Made by a program: the position numbers and the translations under genes. A stretch of DNA of 36,934 bases from Vicingus sp036171675 (GTDB lineage: Bacteria; Bacteroidota; Bacteroidia; Flavobacteriales_E; Vicingaceae), in the NCBI GenBank assembly GCA_036171675.1, contig JAVHRO010000109.1, forward strand, positions 1-36,934, given 5' to 3'. Shown here one piece after another: positions 15,089 through 22,787 of the stretch (position 1 is its first letter; every line of letters starts with the position of its first letter). Under the pieces are notes generated by a model, which did not search any database, was not told the origin of the DNA, and saw nothing but the letters and a program-made list of their open reading frames with translations.

Positions 15089-15491
15089 ATTTTTCATCGT
15101 CATCAAAATCATCCTCTGCCACATCTTCAATGTCTTCATCATCGTCAAAATCTTCTACGTCGGCATCAATTTCATCAACATCCTCAGCATCATCTACCTT
15201 AAATTCGTCATCAACCACAACATCATCGGGTATTTCATCAGCAATTGCGGTAGTAAAGTCGTCATCTTCTTCATCTTCATCCTCATCATCAGTAGGTTTG
15301 TACTTGCTCTTCTTTTCAGTATCTAAAATAACTAGATAATTGATGTCCTCACCTTCCAACAAAAAACCTTCTTCAATATTACCTTGATAAGGAAAATTAA
15401 AAAATTTCACATCTTCCGTCTCTAATTTTTGCTTTACGACTTTTTTTAATTCTGTCGAAAGTTTGGAATATTTAGTAATTATTTTTTTCAT
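15087..15491 (-). CDS. Conserved hypothetical protein with acidic C-terminal tail
   Basis: The 134-residue protein has a basic, structured-looking N terminus (MKKIITKYSKLSTELKKVV, then a short FPYQGNIEEGFLLEGEDINYLVIL stretch, here abbreviated) and, from about residue 68, a tail made almost only of Asp and Glu. Comparable proteins in flavobacteria are often labelled as DNA primase, but nothing here supports a primase. A disordered acidic tail may bind basic proteins or ions. A TAnnTTTG element precedes it and a shared terminator follows it, so it is a single-gene unit. The antisense strand reads as a long Ser-rich frame, which is a consequence of the Asp codons. Confidence 0.8.
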   Translation of the reverse strand: MKKIITKYSKLSTELKKVVKQKLETEDVKFFNFPYQGNIEEGFLLEGEDINYLVILDTEKKSKYKPTDDEDEDEEDDDFTTAIADEIPDDVVVDDEFKVDDAEDVDEIDADVEDFDDDEDIEDVAEDDFDDDEK

Positions 15492-15514
15492 TTAGACCGT
15501 TTTATTAACGTGGT

Positions 15515-15522
15515 CAAATATA
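15515..15522 (-). promoter_or_regulatory. Promoter -7 element for the acidic-protein gene
   Basis: Read on the minus strand this is TATATTTG, matching TAnnTTTG, 23 bases before the ATG at 15491. Confidence 0.5.
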
Positions 15523-15695
15523 AATTTTATATTAAAATAAAAAACATTTTTAAAAAAAAAAATACATATACAAAAATAGGACGTTAATCGGGGTTTTGAA
15601 TTGGTTAATAGATCTATTTGGTCTATTTACGTATGTGCTTAAATCAAAAAATCACAACACAAATTATATTTTGTTGCAAAATTAGAATTGTTGCG

Positions 15696-16829
15696 ATGCT
15701 AATCGTAATTTTATTATGTTTAATTTACAATGTAAACAAATTAAATAAATGGACTCAATTGAGAAATCCAACTAAAAATAAGTTCTACACGAAAAAGGGT
15801 ATGCCTCCAGGTAATTTAGATTATCATGGACAGGTTTTTTCGCAAAATAGCGAAATAGAGTTAATAAGTTTTTCAAAAGATGTTATTAGTAAAGTAAGTG
15901 ATAAAAAGGCAGAAAATTTATTACGACTTTTCGATCTAGAAAATACTCAATCATGGATAAATGTGGTTGGTCTACACAATGTAAATCATTTAAAGGCTAT
16001 CGGTAAGCATTTTGATATTCACCCATTGGTGTTAGAAGACATCTTAAATATTGAGCATCGCCCAAAAACCGATTTGCATGCTAATTATTTATTTTTTGTG
16101 ATTAAAATGTTTAGTGTGTCTGCCGATAAACAAGATTATAGCTATGAGCAAGTTAGTATGGTTTTGGGTAAAAATTATTTAATCACTTTTCAAGAAAAGG
16201 AAAGTGATGTTTTTGATGTATTGAAAGCTAGATTAAACGATCAAGATTCAAATCTAAGAACCAATCAAATTGATTATTTATTTTATAGATTGACCGATAC
16301 CATTGTGGATGGTTATTATTATACTCTTGAACATATTGGTGATAAAATTGAATTGTTAGAAGAAAGTATTCAAAACAATCCAACTAAAGACGATTTCAAG
16401 TCGATTCAAAAATTGAAAAGAGAATTAATCTTCTTGAGAAAAACAGTTTATCCACTTCGTGAGTCGGTTGCAAAAATTACGAAAGAAAATAATGGATTAA
16501 TTCAACTTGAAAATATTACTTATTTTAATGATGTTTACGATCATTGTATTCATATTATCGATAGTATCGAAACCTATCGTGATTTAACGTCAAGTTTATT
16601 GGATTTATATATGACCTCAATGAGTAATAAAATGAATGAGGTGATGAAAGTGTTGACGGTAATTTCTACAATTTTTATACCTATTACTTTTATAGCTGGG
16701 GTTTACGGAATGAATTTTCAAAACATGCCGGAGTTGACAACAAAATGGGGATATCCAGCTGCGTTAATTTTTATGGGGTTGTTAGTGTCGTCGATGCTCA
16801 TTTACTTTAAGATTAAAAAGTGGTTTTAG
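15696..16829 (+). CDS. corA: CorA-family magnesium/cobalt transporter
   Basis: The family forms pentameric divalent-cation channels. The long cytoplasmic N-terminal domain includes GLHNVNHLKAIGKHFDIHPL and LEDILNIEHRPK; the pore end carries the signature YGMNF (GMN near residue 337) after the first membrane segment, and a second membrane segment ends at KIKKWF. The start is uncertain. The frame is open back to a TTG at 15618, but the first residues from 15696 are strongly hydrophobic and cysteine-rich, odd for a cytosolic N terminus. Homologues start shortly before KKGMPPG, so a TTG at 15759 is also possible. The gene ends 4 bases into a convergent SPOR-protein gene. Confidence 0.92.
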   Translation: MLIVILLCLIYNVNKLNKWTQLRNPTKNKFYTKKGMPPGNLDYHGQVFSQNSEIELISFSKDVISKVSDKKAENLLRLFDLENTQSWINVVGLHNVNHLKAIGKHFDIHPLVLEDILNIEHRPKTDLHANYLFFVIKMFSVSADKQDYSYEQVSMVLGKNYLITFQEKESDVFDVLKARLNDQDSNLRTNQIDYLFYRLTDTIVDGYYYTLEHIGDKIELLEESIQNNPTKDDFKSIQKLKRELIFLRKTVYPLRESVAKITKENNGLIQLENITYFNDVYDHCIHIIDSIETYRDLTSSLLDLYMTSMSNKMNEVMKVLTVISTIFIPITFIAGVYGMNFQNMPELTTKWGYPAALIFMGLLVSSMLIYFKIKKWF

Positions 16830-17671
16830 TAACTAACAATAAAAGAATCGGTTAAATTATTTTGGTTTACTAGCTTTTCTTTTAGTTGTTTAGCTTCTTC
16901 GTAATTATTGTACTTGCCAATATAAATTTTTACCGCCCCATTAATTTCTTTTTTATAGGTATCAGAAAGTTTTATCTTGTAAGAGGCTAAAAAGTCTAAA
17001 AATCGATTTTCATTAAAATATTGTAATGACAAAATTTGTACGGAATAATATTTTTTGGCACTTTTTAATCCGCTGTTGGTAGCTGAGTTGTATCCTGTTG
17101 GCATACTCACTAAATCTTCACTTTCTTTTATTTTTTTAGTGTCATTAGTTTTGCTTGAAATTAGTTCTTGCAATTGGTTTCCCGCTAAAATATTGTTTGA
17201 AGCAGCATTTGATTTATTAGAATAATAGGTGGAAATACTATCCATTTCAGCGTTAGATACAAAATCATTTTCGGATAATATAATGTCTTTATCAATAACC
17301 ACTATTTCACCATTTACATTAAACTCAACATGAGCAGTAATTGAAGCTTCACTTTCATCATTCGATTTTTTTGTCAATTGGTAATTAATTTCCAATGTGT
17401 TGAAACCATCAAAATCAGCATAAAATTTTAAAACTTGCCCTCTTGAGTCAATTAAAATGTTGGTATCGTTATATACTTTTATCGAATACTCATCAGGAAT
17501 TGAAAGGGTTAGTCTCATTATACCAGGGTATTCTTGACTAATTATTTTAGTAGTAATATGATAGTTGTTGTCTTCAGTTTTTTTTATGGTATTGACAATT
17601 TCTATAGTTTTTGAGCACAATTCATCAGAAACAAATACGACTAAAACTAAAAACAACAGCTTTTTAAACAT
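16826..17671 (-). CDS. Secreted SPOR-domain protein
   Basis: The 281-residue protein has a signal peptide (MFKKLLFLVLVVFVSDELCS), a beta-rich N-terminal domain of unknown fold (about 25-130), a Ser/Asn-rich linker and a C-terminal SPOR domain (about 208-281; KYYSVQILSL ... AVKIYIGKYNNYEEAKQLKE). SPOR domains bind peptidoglycan lacking stem peptides, often at the division site. The start at 17671 is chosen because it places the signal peptide at the N terminus; an upstream TTG at 17701 is unlikely. It is convergent with corA, with a 4-base overlap of the ends. Confidence 0.85.
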   Translation of the reverse strand: MFKKLLFLVLVVFVSDELCSKTIEIVNTIKKTEDNNYHITTKIISQEYPGIMRLTLSIPDEYSIKVYNDTNILIDSRGQVLKFYADFDGFNTLEINYQLTKKSNDESEASITAHVEFNVNGEIVVIDKDIILSENDFVSNAEMDSISTYYSNKSNAASNNILAGNQLQELISSKTNDTKKIKESEDLVSMPTGYNSATNSGLKSAKKYYSVQILSLQYFNENRFLDFLASYKIKLSDTYKKEINGAVKIYIGKYNNYEEAKQLKEKLVNQNNLTDSFIVSY

Positions 17672-17804
17672 CAATAATATGGAATTAGAAAGAGTTTCCA
17701 ATATTAGAAAAATAGAAGTAATTATACAAATGACTGGTGTTATTTTTCAATGACATCGATTGCAGGAAAAATAAATCTATTAATTAAAATAGTAAATTAG
17801 CCGA

Positions 17805-18641
17805 ATGAAAAAAAAAGTCAGCTTTTTTTTTATTTTCAACTTTATTGGCATTATGCTTTTTGCACAATGTCCTGTTTCTGTTTCAATTACACCAAGTCCT
17901 TCTGGCGAAACTTGCAAAAACACTCCAATTAGTTTTACTGCAAATCCGACCAATGGCGGAACTAATCCAATTTATTATTGGATGATAAATGGTGATACGG
18001 TGAGCAATGCGCCGTCAATTTCATCTACAGTTAATGGCGCTCACGTTGAGTTAATCATGTTTTCAAATAGTGGTTGTGCACTAGATTCTACTTATTCGAG
18101 CTATTACGTAAACAGTACCACTATTCATGCAAATTATAACGTAATAAATGAGGAGTGCAATCAACCCGTTGCTGATGTTCAAATTACCGATGTTGTTGGT
18201 GGTGCTGCCCCATATACGTATTATATTTTAACTTCGGAGGCACAAATACAAGGAACGGATTATTTTAAAGATATTGCTACAACTTCTTATCCATTAGTAA
18301 TTACCGATGCAAAAGGATGCGTAGATACTTCTTGGATAGATGTAGTTCCAATTGTATGTCCCCCAATTATTCCTATAGAAATTTTTACACCTAACCATGA
18401 TGGATACAACGACGTTTTTACAATTATTAATATAGAGTTTTATCCAAAAAATAAGGTCTATATTTTTGACCGATGGGGACAACGTGTTTACTACAAAGAT
18501 GGGTATACCAATGTAGACGGCTGGGATGCGAAATATTTAGCAACTGATATGCCTGTTTCAAGCTATTTTTATATAGTAGAACTTGAATTTAATAAGCAAG
18601 ACACACAAGTTTTTAAAGGCCCCGTATCAATATTGAGATAA
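17805..18641 (+). CDS. Secreted protein with gliding-motility/T9SS type B C-terminal domain
   Basis: The 278-residue protein has a signal peptide (MKKKVSFFFIFNFIGIMLFA), an Ig/PKD-like part with several Cys residues (about 22-185) and a C-terminal domain of the CHU_C type (about 190-278; IEIFTPNHDGYNDVF ... VYIFDRWGQRVYYKDGY ... YFYIVEL). The tail targets proteins to T9SS by the type B route. It is short for this class, which often has thousands of residues. The next gene, a PorP/SprF-family protein, overlaps it by one base (TAATG), so they are translated together and probably work as a pair. Confidence 0.92.
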   Translation: MKKKVSFFFIFNFIGIMLFAQCPVSVSITPSPSGETCKNTPISFTANPTNGGTNPIYYWMINGDTVSNAPSISSTVNGAHVELIMFSNSGCALDSTYSSYYVNSTTIHANYNVINEECNQPVADVQITDVVGGAAPYTYYILTSEAQIQGTDYFKDIATTSYPLVITDAKGCVDTSWIDVVPIVCPPIIPIEIFTPNHDGYNDVFTIINIEFYPKNKVYIFDRWGQRVYYKDGYTNVDGWDAKYLATDMPVSSYFYIVELEFNKQDTQVFKGPVSILR

Positions 18642-19567
18642 TGAAAAAACTAATTGTTGTCATATTTGTTTTGTCGGTTGGTATCACTTTTGCGCAACAA
18701 ACCGCTCATTATACTCAATATGCTTTTAATAATTTAGGGTATAATCCCGCTTTTATTGGGACTACAAAATGTTTAGAATTTAAGGCTGGATCTCGCTTAC
18801 AGTGGGTTGGATTTAGAGGCGCCCCACGAACTTCTTTCGCCAGTTTACAATACGCTTTTAATGCAAAAAATTTTCAACAACATGGTAAACACGCAATTGG
18901 TTTATATGTAGAGCAAGACGAAATTCACATCACTACTAGAACTTATATAAAATTGGGATATGCTTATCATAAAAAACTTTCGAGCAATTATACTGGTGCT
19001 GTTGGTGTGTTTGCTGGAATACAGCAATATGCGATTAACGCAGCTTTTAGCCCTAACGACCCTGATCCAGTTTTAGCAAGTGCTTCCATATCAGAATTAA
19101 AATATCCCGATATTATGCCTGGCGTATTGTTGTATAGCAAGAAACAATATTATAGCTTTTCAATTAATCAACTTTACTTTAAGCGTCTTAACAATAAAAG
19201 CACTCAAATAAATCAGTATTATTTTGGATGGGGACATAAGTCGCCAGTGGGTAGTTGGATGTTGTTCAAATCGTTTTTGTTAAGAACTGATATTATGGGA
19301 CCACCTTCAATAGATCTTAACTTAACTTGGGATTATCAAAACAACATTGGATTGGGTTTCGGTTATAGGGTAGGTGAGGCAATAAATGCTCAATTGAAAT
19401 TAAGAATAATGAAATCGGTTACCATTGGTTATTCGTATGATTTTCCGTTGAATAAAATTTATGGAAACTATACTCACGAGTTTATGATTAGCTTTAGTAA
19501 ATGTGGCGGTGGAGGTATTGGTGAAGGTGAAAGTGGCAAACAACACACTTGTCCAGCATATAATTAA
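18641..19567 (+). CDS. PorP/SprF-family type IX secretion membrane protein
   Basis: The 308-residue protein has a signal peptide ending TFAQQ and the family pattern HYTQYAFNNLGYNPAFIGT at its mature start, followed by repeated amphipathic beta strands typical of an outer-membrane barrel; it ends in a Gly-rich tail. SprF in Flavobacterium is needed for surface display of the adhesin SprB, and paralogues sit next to type B sorted proteins, as here. It probably anchors or exports the product of the preceding gene. The gene end overlaps a convergent 58-residue gene by a few bases. Confidence 0.92.
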   Translation: MKKLIVVIFVLSVGITFAQQTAHYTQYAFNNLGYNPAFIGTTKCLEFKAGSRLQWVGFRGAPRTSFASLQYAFNAKNFQQHGKHAIGLYVEQDEIHITTRTYIKLGYAYHKKLSSNYTGAVGVFAGIQQYAINAAFSPNDPDPVLASASISELKYPDIMPGVLLYSKKQYYSFSINQLYFKRLNNKSTQINQYYFGWGHKSPVGSWMLFKSFLLRTDIMGPPSIDLNLTWDYQNNIGLGFGYRVGEAINAQLKLRIMKSVTIGYSYDFPLNKIYGNYTHEFMISFSKCGGGGIGEGESGKQHTCPAYN

Positions 19568-19740
19568 AGTGCTTTTACAAGTTTTTTCACTTGATCGTAT
19601 GAAATATTTACCGTAATATTTTCACCTTGTATTTTTTCGATAATCGTTGTTTTTCCCATTTTTCGAATGGATCTAATAGTATCTTCATCAAGAAATAAAT
19701 CGCCAAGTTTTATCCAAGTTTTTATATTGTTTTTTGCCAT
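19564..19740 (-). CDS. Small conserved-looking hypothetical protein (58 residues)
   Basis: I read this frame by hand. It begins MAKNNIKTWIKLGDLFLDED and ends KKLVKAL, and contains a charged middle (IRSIRKMGKTTIIEKIQGEN). No membrane segment or signal is seen. It starts 11 bases after the ygiQ stop on the same strand, so it is very likely in one transcript with ygiQ. Codon use fits the neighbours and the whole space between ygiQ and the convergent porP/sprF-type gene is filled by it. The family is not recognised. Confidence 0.75.
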   Translation of the reverse strand: MAKNNIKTWIKLGDLFLDEDTIRSIRKMGKTTIIEKIQGENITVNISYDQVKKLVKAL

Positions 19741-19751
19741 AGTAAGGTAAA

Positions 19752-21662
19752 TTATTTGCGTTTATTTTTTTTGTGATGAGGTTCAAATTTAGGCTTTGAA
19801 TTTAAGTTAGCAATGCTTTTGTCAGAATAAAATGGGATTAATTTTTTAAGCAAATCGTTTTTTCCCACCTTTAATAAAGCATTTATTATCCACTGCTGAT
19901 TTTCTTTTTTGTACCAGAAAAAGAATTTATGTTGATTGGCTTTCTCTTCAGTTGATTTTGGGGTGTAAACGGGTTTAAGAGTATATGGATGATAACCTGA
20001 ATAGTAAATTTCGGTAGCCAATGTCATTGGGGTAGGAGTAAAATCCTGAACTTGTTCTAATTGAAATCCCATGTCTTTTGTTTCTGCTGCTAAATTGGCC
20101 ATGTCCTCTAATTCACATGCAGGGTGGCTAGAAATAAAGTAAGGAATAAGTTTTTGGTTGAGTTGATGTTTTTTATTTATTCGGTCAAAGTTATTTTTAA
20201 ATAAATAAAAATTTTTAAAAGAGGGCTTTCTCATCAATTTAAGTACAGCATCTGAAGTGTGTTCTGGCGCTACTTTTAATCGACCAGAAACGTGTTTGGT
20301 AATTAACTGTTCAGTATATTCTTCAAGATCTTTTTTGTCGGCAGTTTTATTAAATTCAGGGACTAATAAATCATATCGTATTCCACTACCAATAAACGCT
20401 TTTTTTACTTGAGGATGAGCATCGGCAGCTTTATAAATTTCAGTTAATGGTTTATGAGAAGTGTCTAAATTGTGACATATTACTGGGTTAATGCACGACG
20501 GACTAACACATTTATCGCATATTTCTTGCACTTTGCCTTTCATTTTATACATGTTTGCTGAGGGACCACCTAAATCGCTTATATATCCTTTAAAATCTGG
20601 CATTTGGGTTACTTGATTAACCTCTTTTAATATCGATTCTTTAGACCTACTGGCAATAAACTTCCCTTGATGTGCCGAAATGGTACAAAAACTGCATCCA
20701 CCAAAACAACCACGATGCATATTTATAGAAAACTTAATCATTTCAAAAGCAGGTATTACCCCTCTTTTTTCATATTTAGGATGGGGAAGACGTGTGTATG
20801 GAAGGTCAAATGAGGCATCAATTTCTTCTTCAGTCATGGTTGTAAAGGGAGGGTTAATAACCAATGTTTGATTCCCAATTTTTTGTAGCAGCCGGTTTGC
20901 GTAAAGTTTATTAGACTCTTGTTCAATATGCTTAAAATTGGAAGCATATAGTTTTTTGTCATTTAAGCATGTTTCATGTGAAACCAATTCCTTATTGGCC
21001 CAATTTTTATTTTTTGGAATAGTATCCTCAGCGTTTAACAAAAAAGCAGTTTGCTTAATGGTATTTAAAGATTTAAATGGAACGCCTTTTTTAAGTAATA
21101 CAATAATTTCGCGCAAAGCTTGTTCACCCATTCCGTAAACAAGTAAATCTGCTTTAGAATCAAATAAAATGGAAGGCTTAAGTTGATTACTCCAATAATC
21201 GTAATGAGTTACTCTCCTTAAAGAGGCTTCTATTCCGCCAATAACAATGGGAACATCAGGATAAATCTTTTTTAATATATTGGAGTAAACGGTAGTAGCA
21301 TAATCAGGTCTAAATCCTATTTTTCCGCTAGGGGTATAGGCATCATCAGAACGTAAACGTTTGTTAGCGGTATAATGATTTATCATCGGATCCATGCAGC
21401 CTCCTGTAACGCCAAAAAATAAATTCGGTTTTCCTAATTTTTTAAAGTCACGTAAGTCGTCTTTAACATTGGGTTGAGGAATTATAGCAATTTTTAACCC
21501 CATGCTTTCAACTATTCTACCAATAACAGCTGCACCAAATGCAGGATGGTCAACATAAGCATCGCCACTAATTAGTATGACGTCTAAGTTGTCCCATCCG
21601 CGTAATTCAACTTCTTTTTTTGTTGTTGGTAACCAATCGGTTAGCACATGTTTTTTTTGCAT
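19752..21662 (-). CDS. ygiQ: YgiQ family radical SAM protein
   Basis: The 636-residue protein has the YgiQ N-terminal domain (DWLPTTKKEVELRGWDNLDV ... GDAYVDHPAFGAAVIGR) and the radical SAM cluster CFGGCSFC (about 319-326), followed by the long C-terminal part typical of the family (APEHTSDAVLKLMRKPSF, DFTPTPMTLATEIYYSG). The tail is Lys-rich (HHKKNKRK). The biochemical reaction of YgiQ is not established. A TAACTTTG promoter box ends only 4 bases before the ATG, which would give a leaderless transcript. The 58-residue gene follows. Confidence 0.95.
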   Translation of the reverse strand: MQKKHVLTDWLPTTKKEVELRGWDNLDVILISGDAYVDHPAFGAAVIGRIVESMGLKIAIIPQPNVKDDLRDFKKLGKPNLFFGVTGGCMDPMINHYTANKRLRSDDAYTPSGKIGFRPDYATTVYSNILKKIYPDVPIVIGGIEASLRRVTHYDYWSNQLKPSILFDSKADLLVYGMGEQALREIIVLLKKGVPFKSLNTIKQTAFLLNAEDTIPKNKNWANKELVSHETCLNDKKLYASNFKHIEQESNKLYANRLLQKIGNQTLVINPPFTTMTEEEIDASFDLPYTRLPHPKYEKRGVIPAFEMIKFSINMHRGCFGGCSFCTISAHQGKFIASRSKESILKEVNQVTQMPDFKGYISDLGGPSANMYKMKGKVQEICDKCVSPSCINPVICHNLDTSHKPLTEIYKAADAHPQVKKAFIGSGIRYDLLVPEFNKTADKKDLEEYTEQLITKHVSGRLKVAPEHTSDAVLKLMRKPSFKNFYLFKNNFDRINKKHQLNQKLIPYFISSHPACELEDMANLAAETKDMGFQLEQVQDFTPTPMTLATEIYYSGYHPYTLKPVYTPKSTEEKANQHKFFFWYKKENQQWIINALLKVGKNDLLKKLIPFYSDKSIANLNSKPKFEPHHKKNKRK

Positions 21663-21666
21663 GTGG

Positions 21667-21674
21667 CAAAGTTA
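21667..21674 (-). promoter_or_regulatory. Promoter -7 element directly before the ygiQ start
   Basis: On the minus strand the sequence is TAACTTTG-CCAC-ATG. With transcription normally starting 4 to 7 bases after the box, the message would begin at or beside the A of the start codon. Confidence 0.55.
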
Positions 21675-21685
21675 AGTATTGGTTT

Positions 21686-22423
21686 TTACCTTTCGGCTAA
21701 ATCGTTTACCATATTTTGAATGGTAATTGCGAAATTTTCAATATCGTCGATTTCAATTTTTTCGTCGGTTATTTGAGCCATAATAAAGACATCGTTAATA
21801 TTGCCACCAATAAATTTTTGTCGTGCTTTTAGAACATCTTCGAATTTCTCAAATCTTCCTAATGAATAAATATCGTTATCAGAACTTATTTCTATGATTT
21901 GTTCATTGCCGATTTGTTCTAACAATTTATCAACTGTTTCTGTAGAGTTAACTGGAATAGCTAAAGCGTAATAATGTTTTAGACCAGATTTTTGTATATC
22001 GAGCAAATAATTTACTTCACGTGTCGATATTTTTTTTGAACCATTTCTTTCTTCAATGGCTTGGTTGCTTAACATTTCGGTTTTGTAATTTATAGAAATG
22101 GCCTCAGCAACCGAAATCTCTATTTGGTCTTTATAGGCTATAATTTCAACTCGAGAACAACCTTCTTTTTCTAGTACTATTTTTAGTGAATCAACTGATG
22201 AAAATGTGGTGTAATTTCCAAATATATATATTGATGTTTTGTCGTTAATTATATTGGTTAAATAGGGGTAGCTCTGAATTACATTTTGTGATTTTTGCAA
22301 GTCGTTGCTATTAAGTGATAATTGATAAACAATGCCTTTTGGCAAGTTTGGATTAATAGCATTTAATGTGATTGTTAACACAATTAATAATGCAGTGGTC
22401 AGGCACTTAGGTAGCGTTTTCAT
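21686..22423 (-). CDS. Secreted protein with two SPOR-like repeats
   Basis: The 245-residue protein has a signal peptide (about 1-22, MKTLPKCLTTALLIVLTITL) and two similar modules, about 30-105 and 150-222. Each reads VYQL or YYALAIP, then a helix, IYIFGNYTTFSSVDSLK or IYSLGRFEKFEDVLKAR, then VEIIAY or DVFIMAQ, which is the SPOR pattern. No other domain is recognised. It is probably periplasmic and may bind peptidoglycan, but the match is by eye. It starts the minus-strand run toward ygiQ, though ygiQ has its own promoter box in the 23-base gap. Confidence 0.75.
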   Translation of the reverse strand: MKTLPKCLTTALLIVLTITLNAINPNLPKGIVYQLSLNSNDLQKSQNVIQSYPYLTNIINDKTSIYIFGNYTTFSSVDSLKIVLEKEGCSRVEIIAYKDQIEISVAEAISINYKTEMLSNQAIEERNGSKKISTREVNYLLDIQKSGLKHYYALAIPVNSTETVDKLLEQIGNEQIIEISSDNDIYSLGRFEKFEDVLKARQKFIGGNINDVFIMAQITDEKIEIDDIENFAITIQNMVNDLAER

Positions 22424-22787
22424 GGCTTTAAGTTTTAGTTGTTAAACAATTTTTCATTTTACTTTGATTATAGGAATAAACTCAAAAAATAACATTAATA
22501 TTTTAGCGCTCTTAAGTAATTGTACTTAATTTTTAAAGTTAGGTTTCGTTTATTCGTAAGTAATGCATAAATTTAGTTAATAATATTTAATACTTAATAA
22601 GTGTCAATATATAATTTTAAAAAACGCAAGATAATCAGAATAAAAAATAAAATAAAGTTAGGTGTTTATTGAAAGGAATTATAATCTCTTTTTATAAAAT
22701 GATTAAAAACATAGGTTCATTTTCCTAAAATTGGTACTTTCAACCAAATATTTGACACCATTTTTGAGGGTTAAATATTGATTAAAA
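22424..22787. other. Divergent intergenic region between the SPOR-like gene and narK
   Basis: No gene is seen in these 364 bases. They are very AT-rich and contain the dyad at 22512-22529, a smaller ACTT-AAT-AAGT dyad near 22592, and direct AAATATTTGA/AAATATTGA copies just before the narK start. No clear TAnnTTTG box was found for narK. Confidence 0.6.
22512..22529. promoter_or_regulatory. Dyad TTAAGTA-N4-TACTTAA, candidate regulator site
   Basis: Perfect 7-bp arms with a 4-base spacer (ATTG) form an 18-bp dyad, the usual geometry of Crp/Fnr-type sites. It lies between divergent genes, and a Crp/Fnr gene is encoded at 27003. Its role is unproven. Confidence 0.35.

Noticed and set aside
15034..15339. 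Ser-rich plus-strand reading frame
   Set aside because: It is the antisense shadow of the Asp/Glu-rich tail of the minus-strand gene: Asp codons read backward give Ser-type codons. It also starts before the terminator.
15087..15491. DNA primase
   Set aside because: This label is used for similar small acidic proteins, but no zinc-binding, TOPRIM or catalytic primase motif is present.
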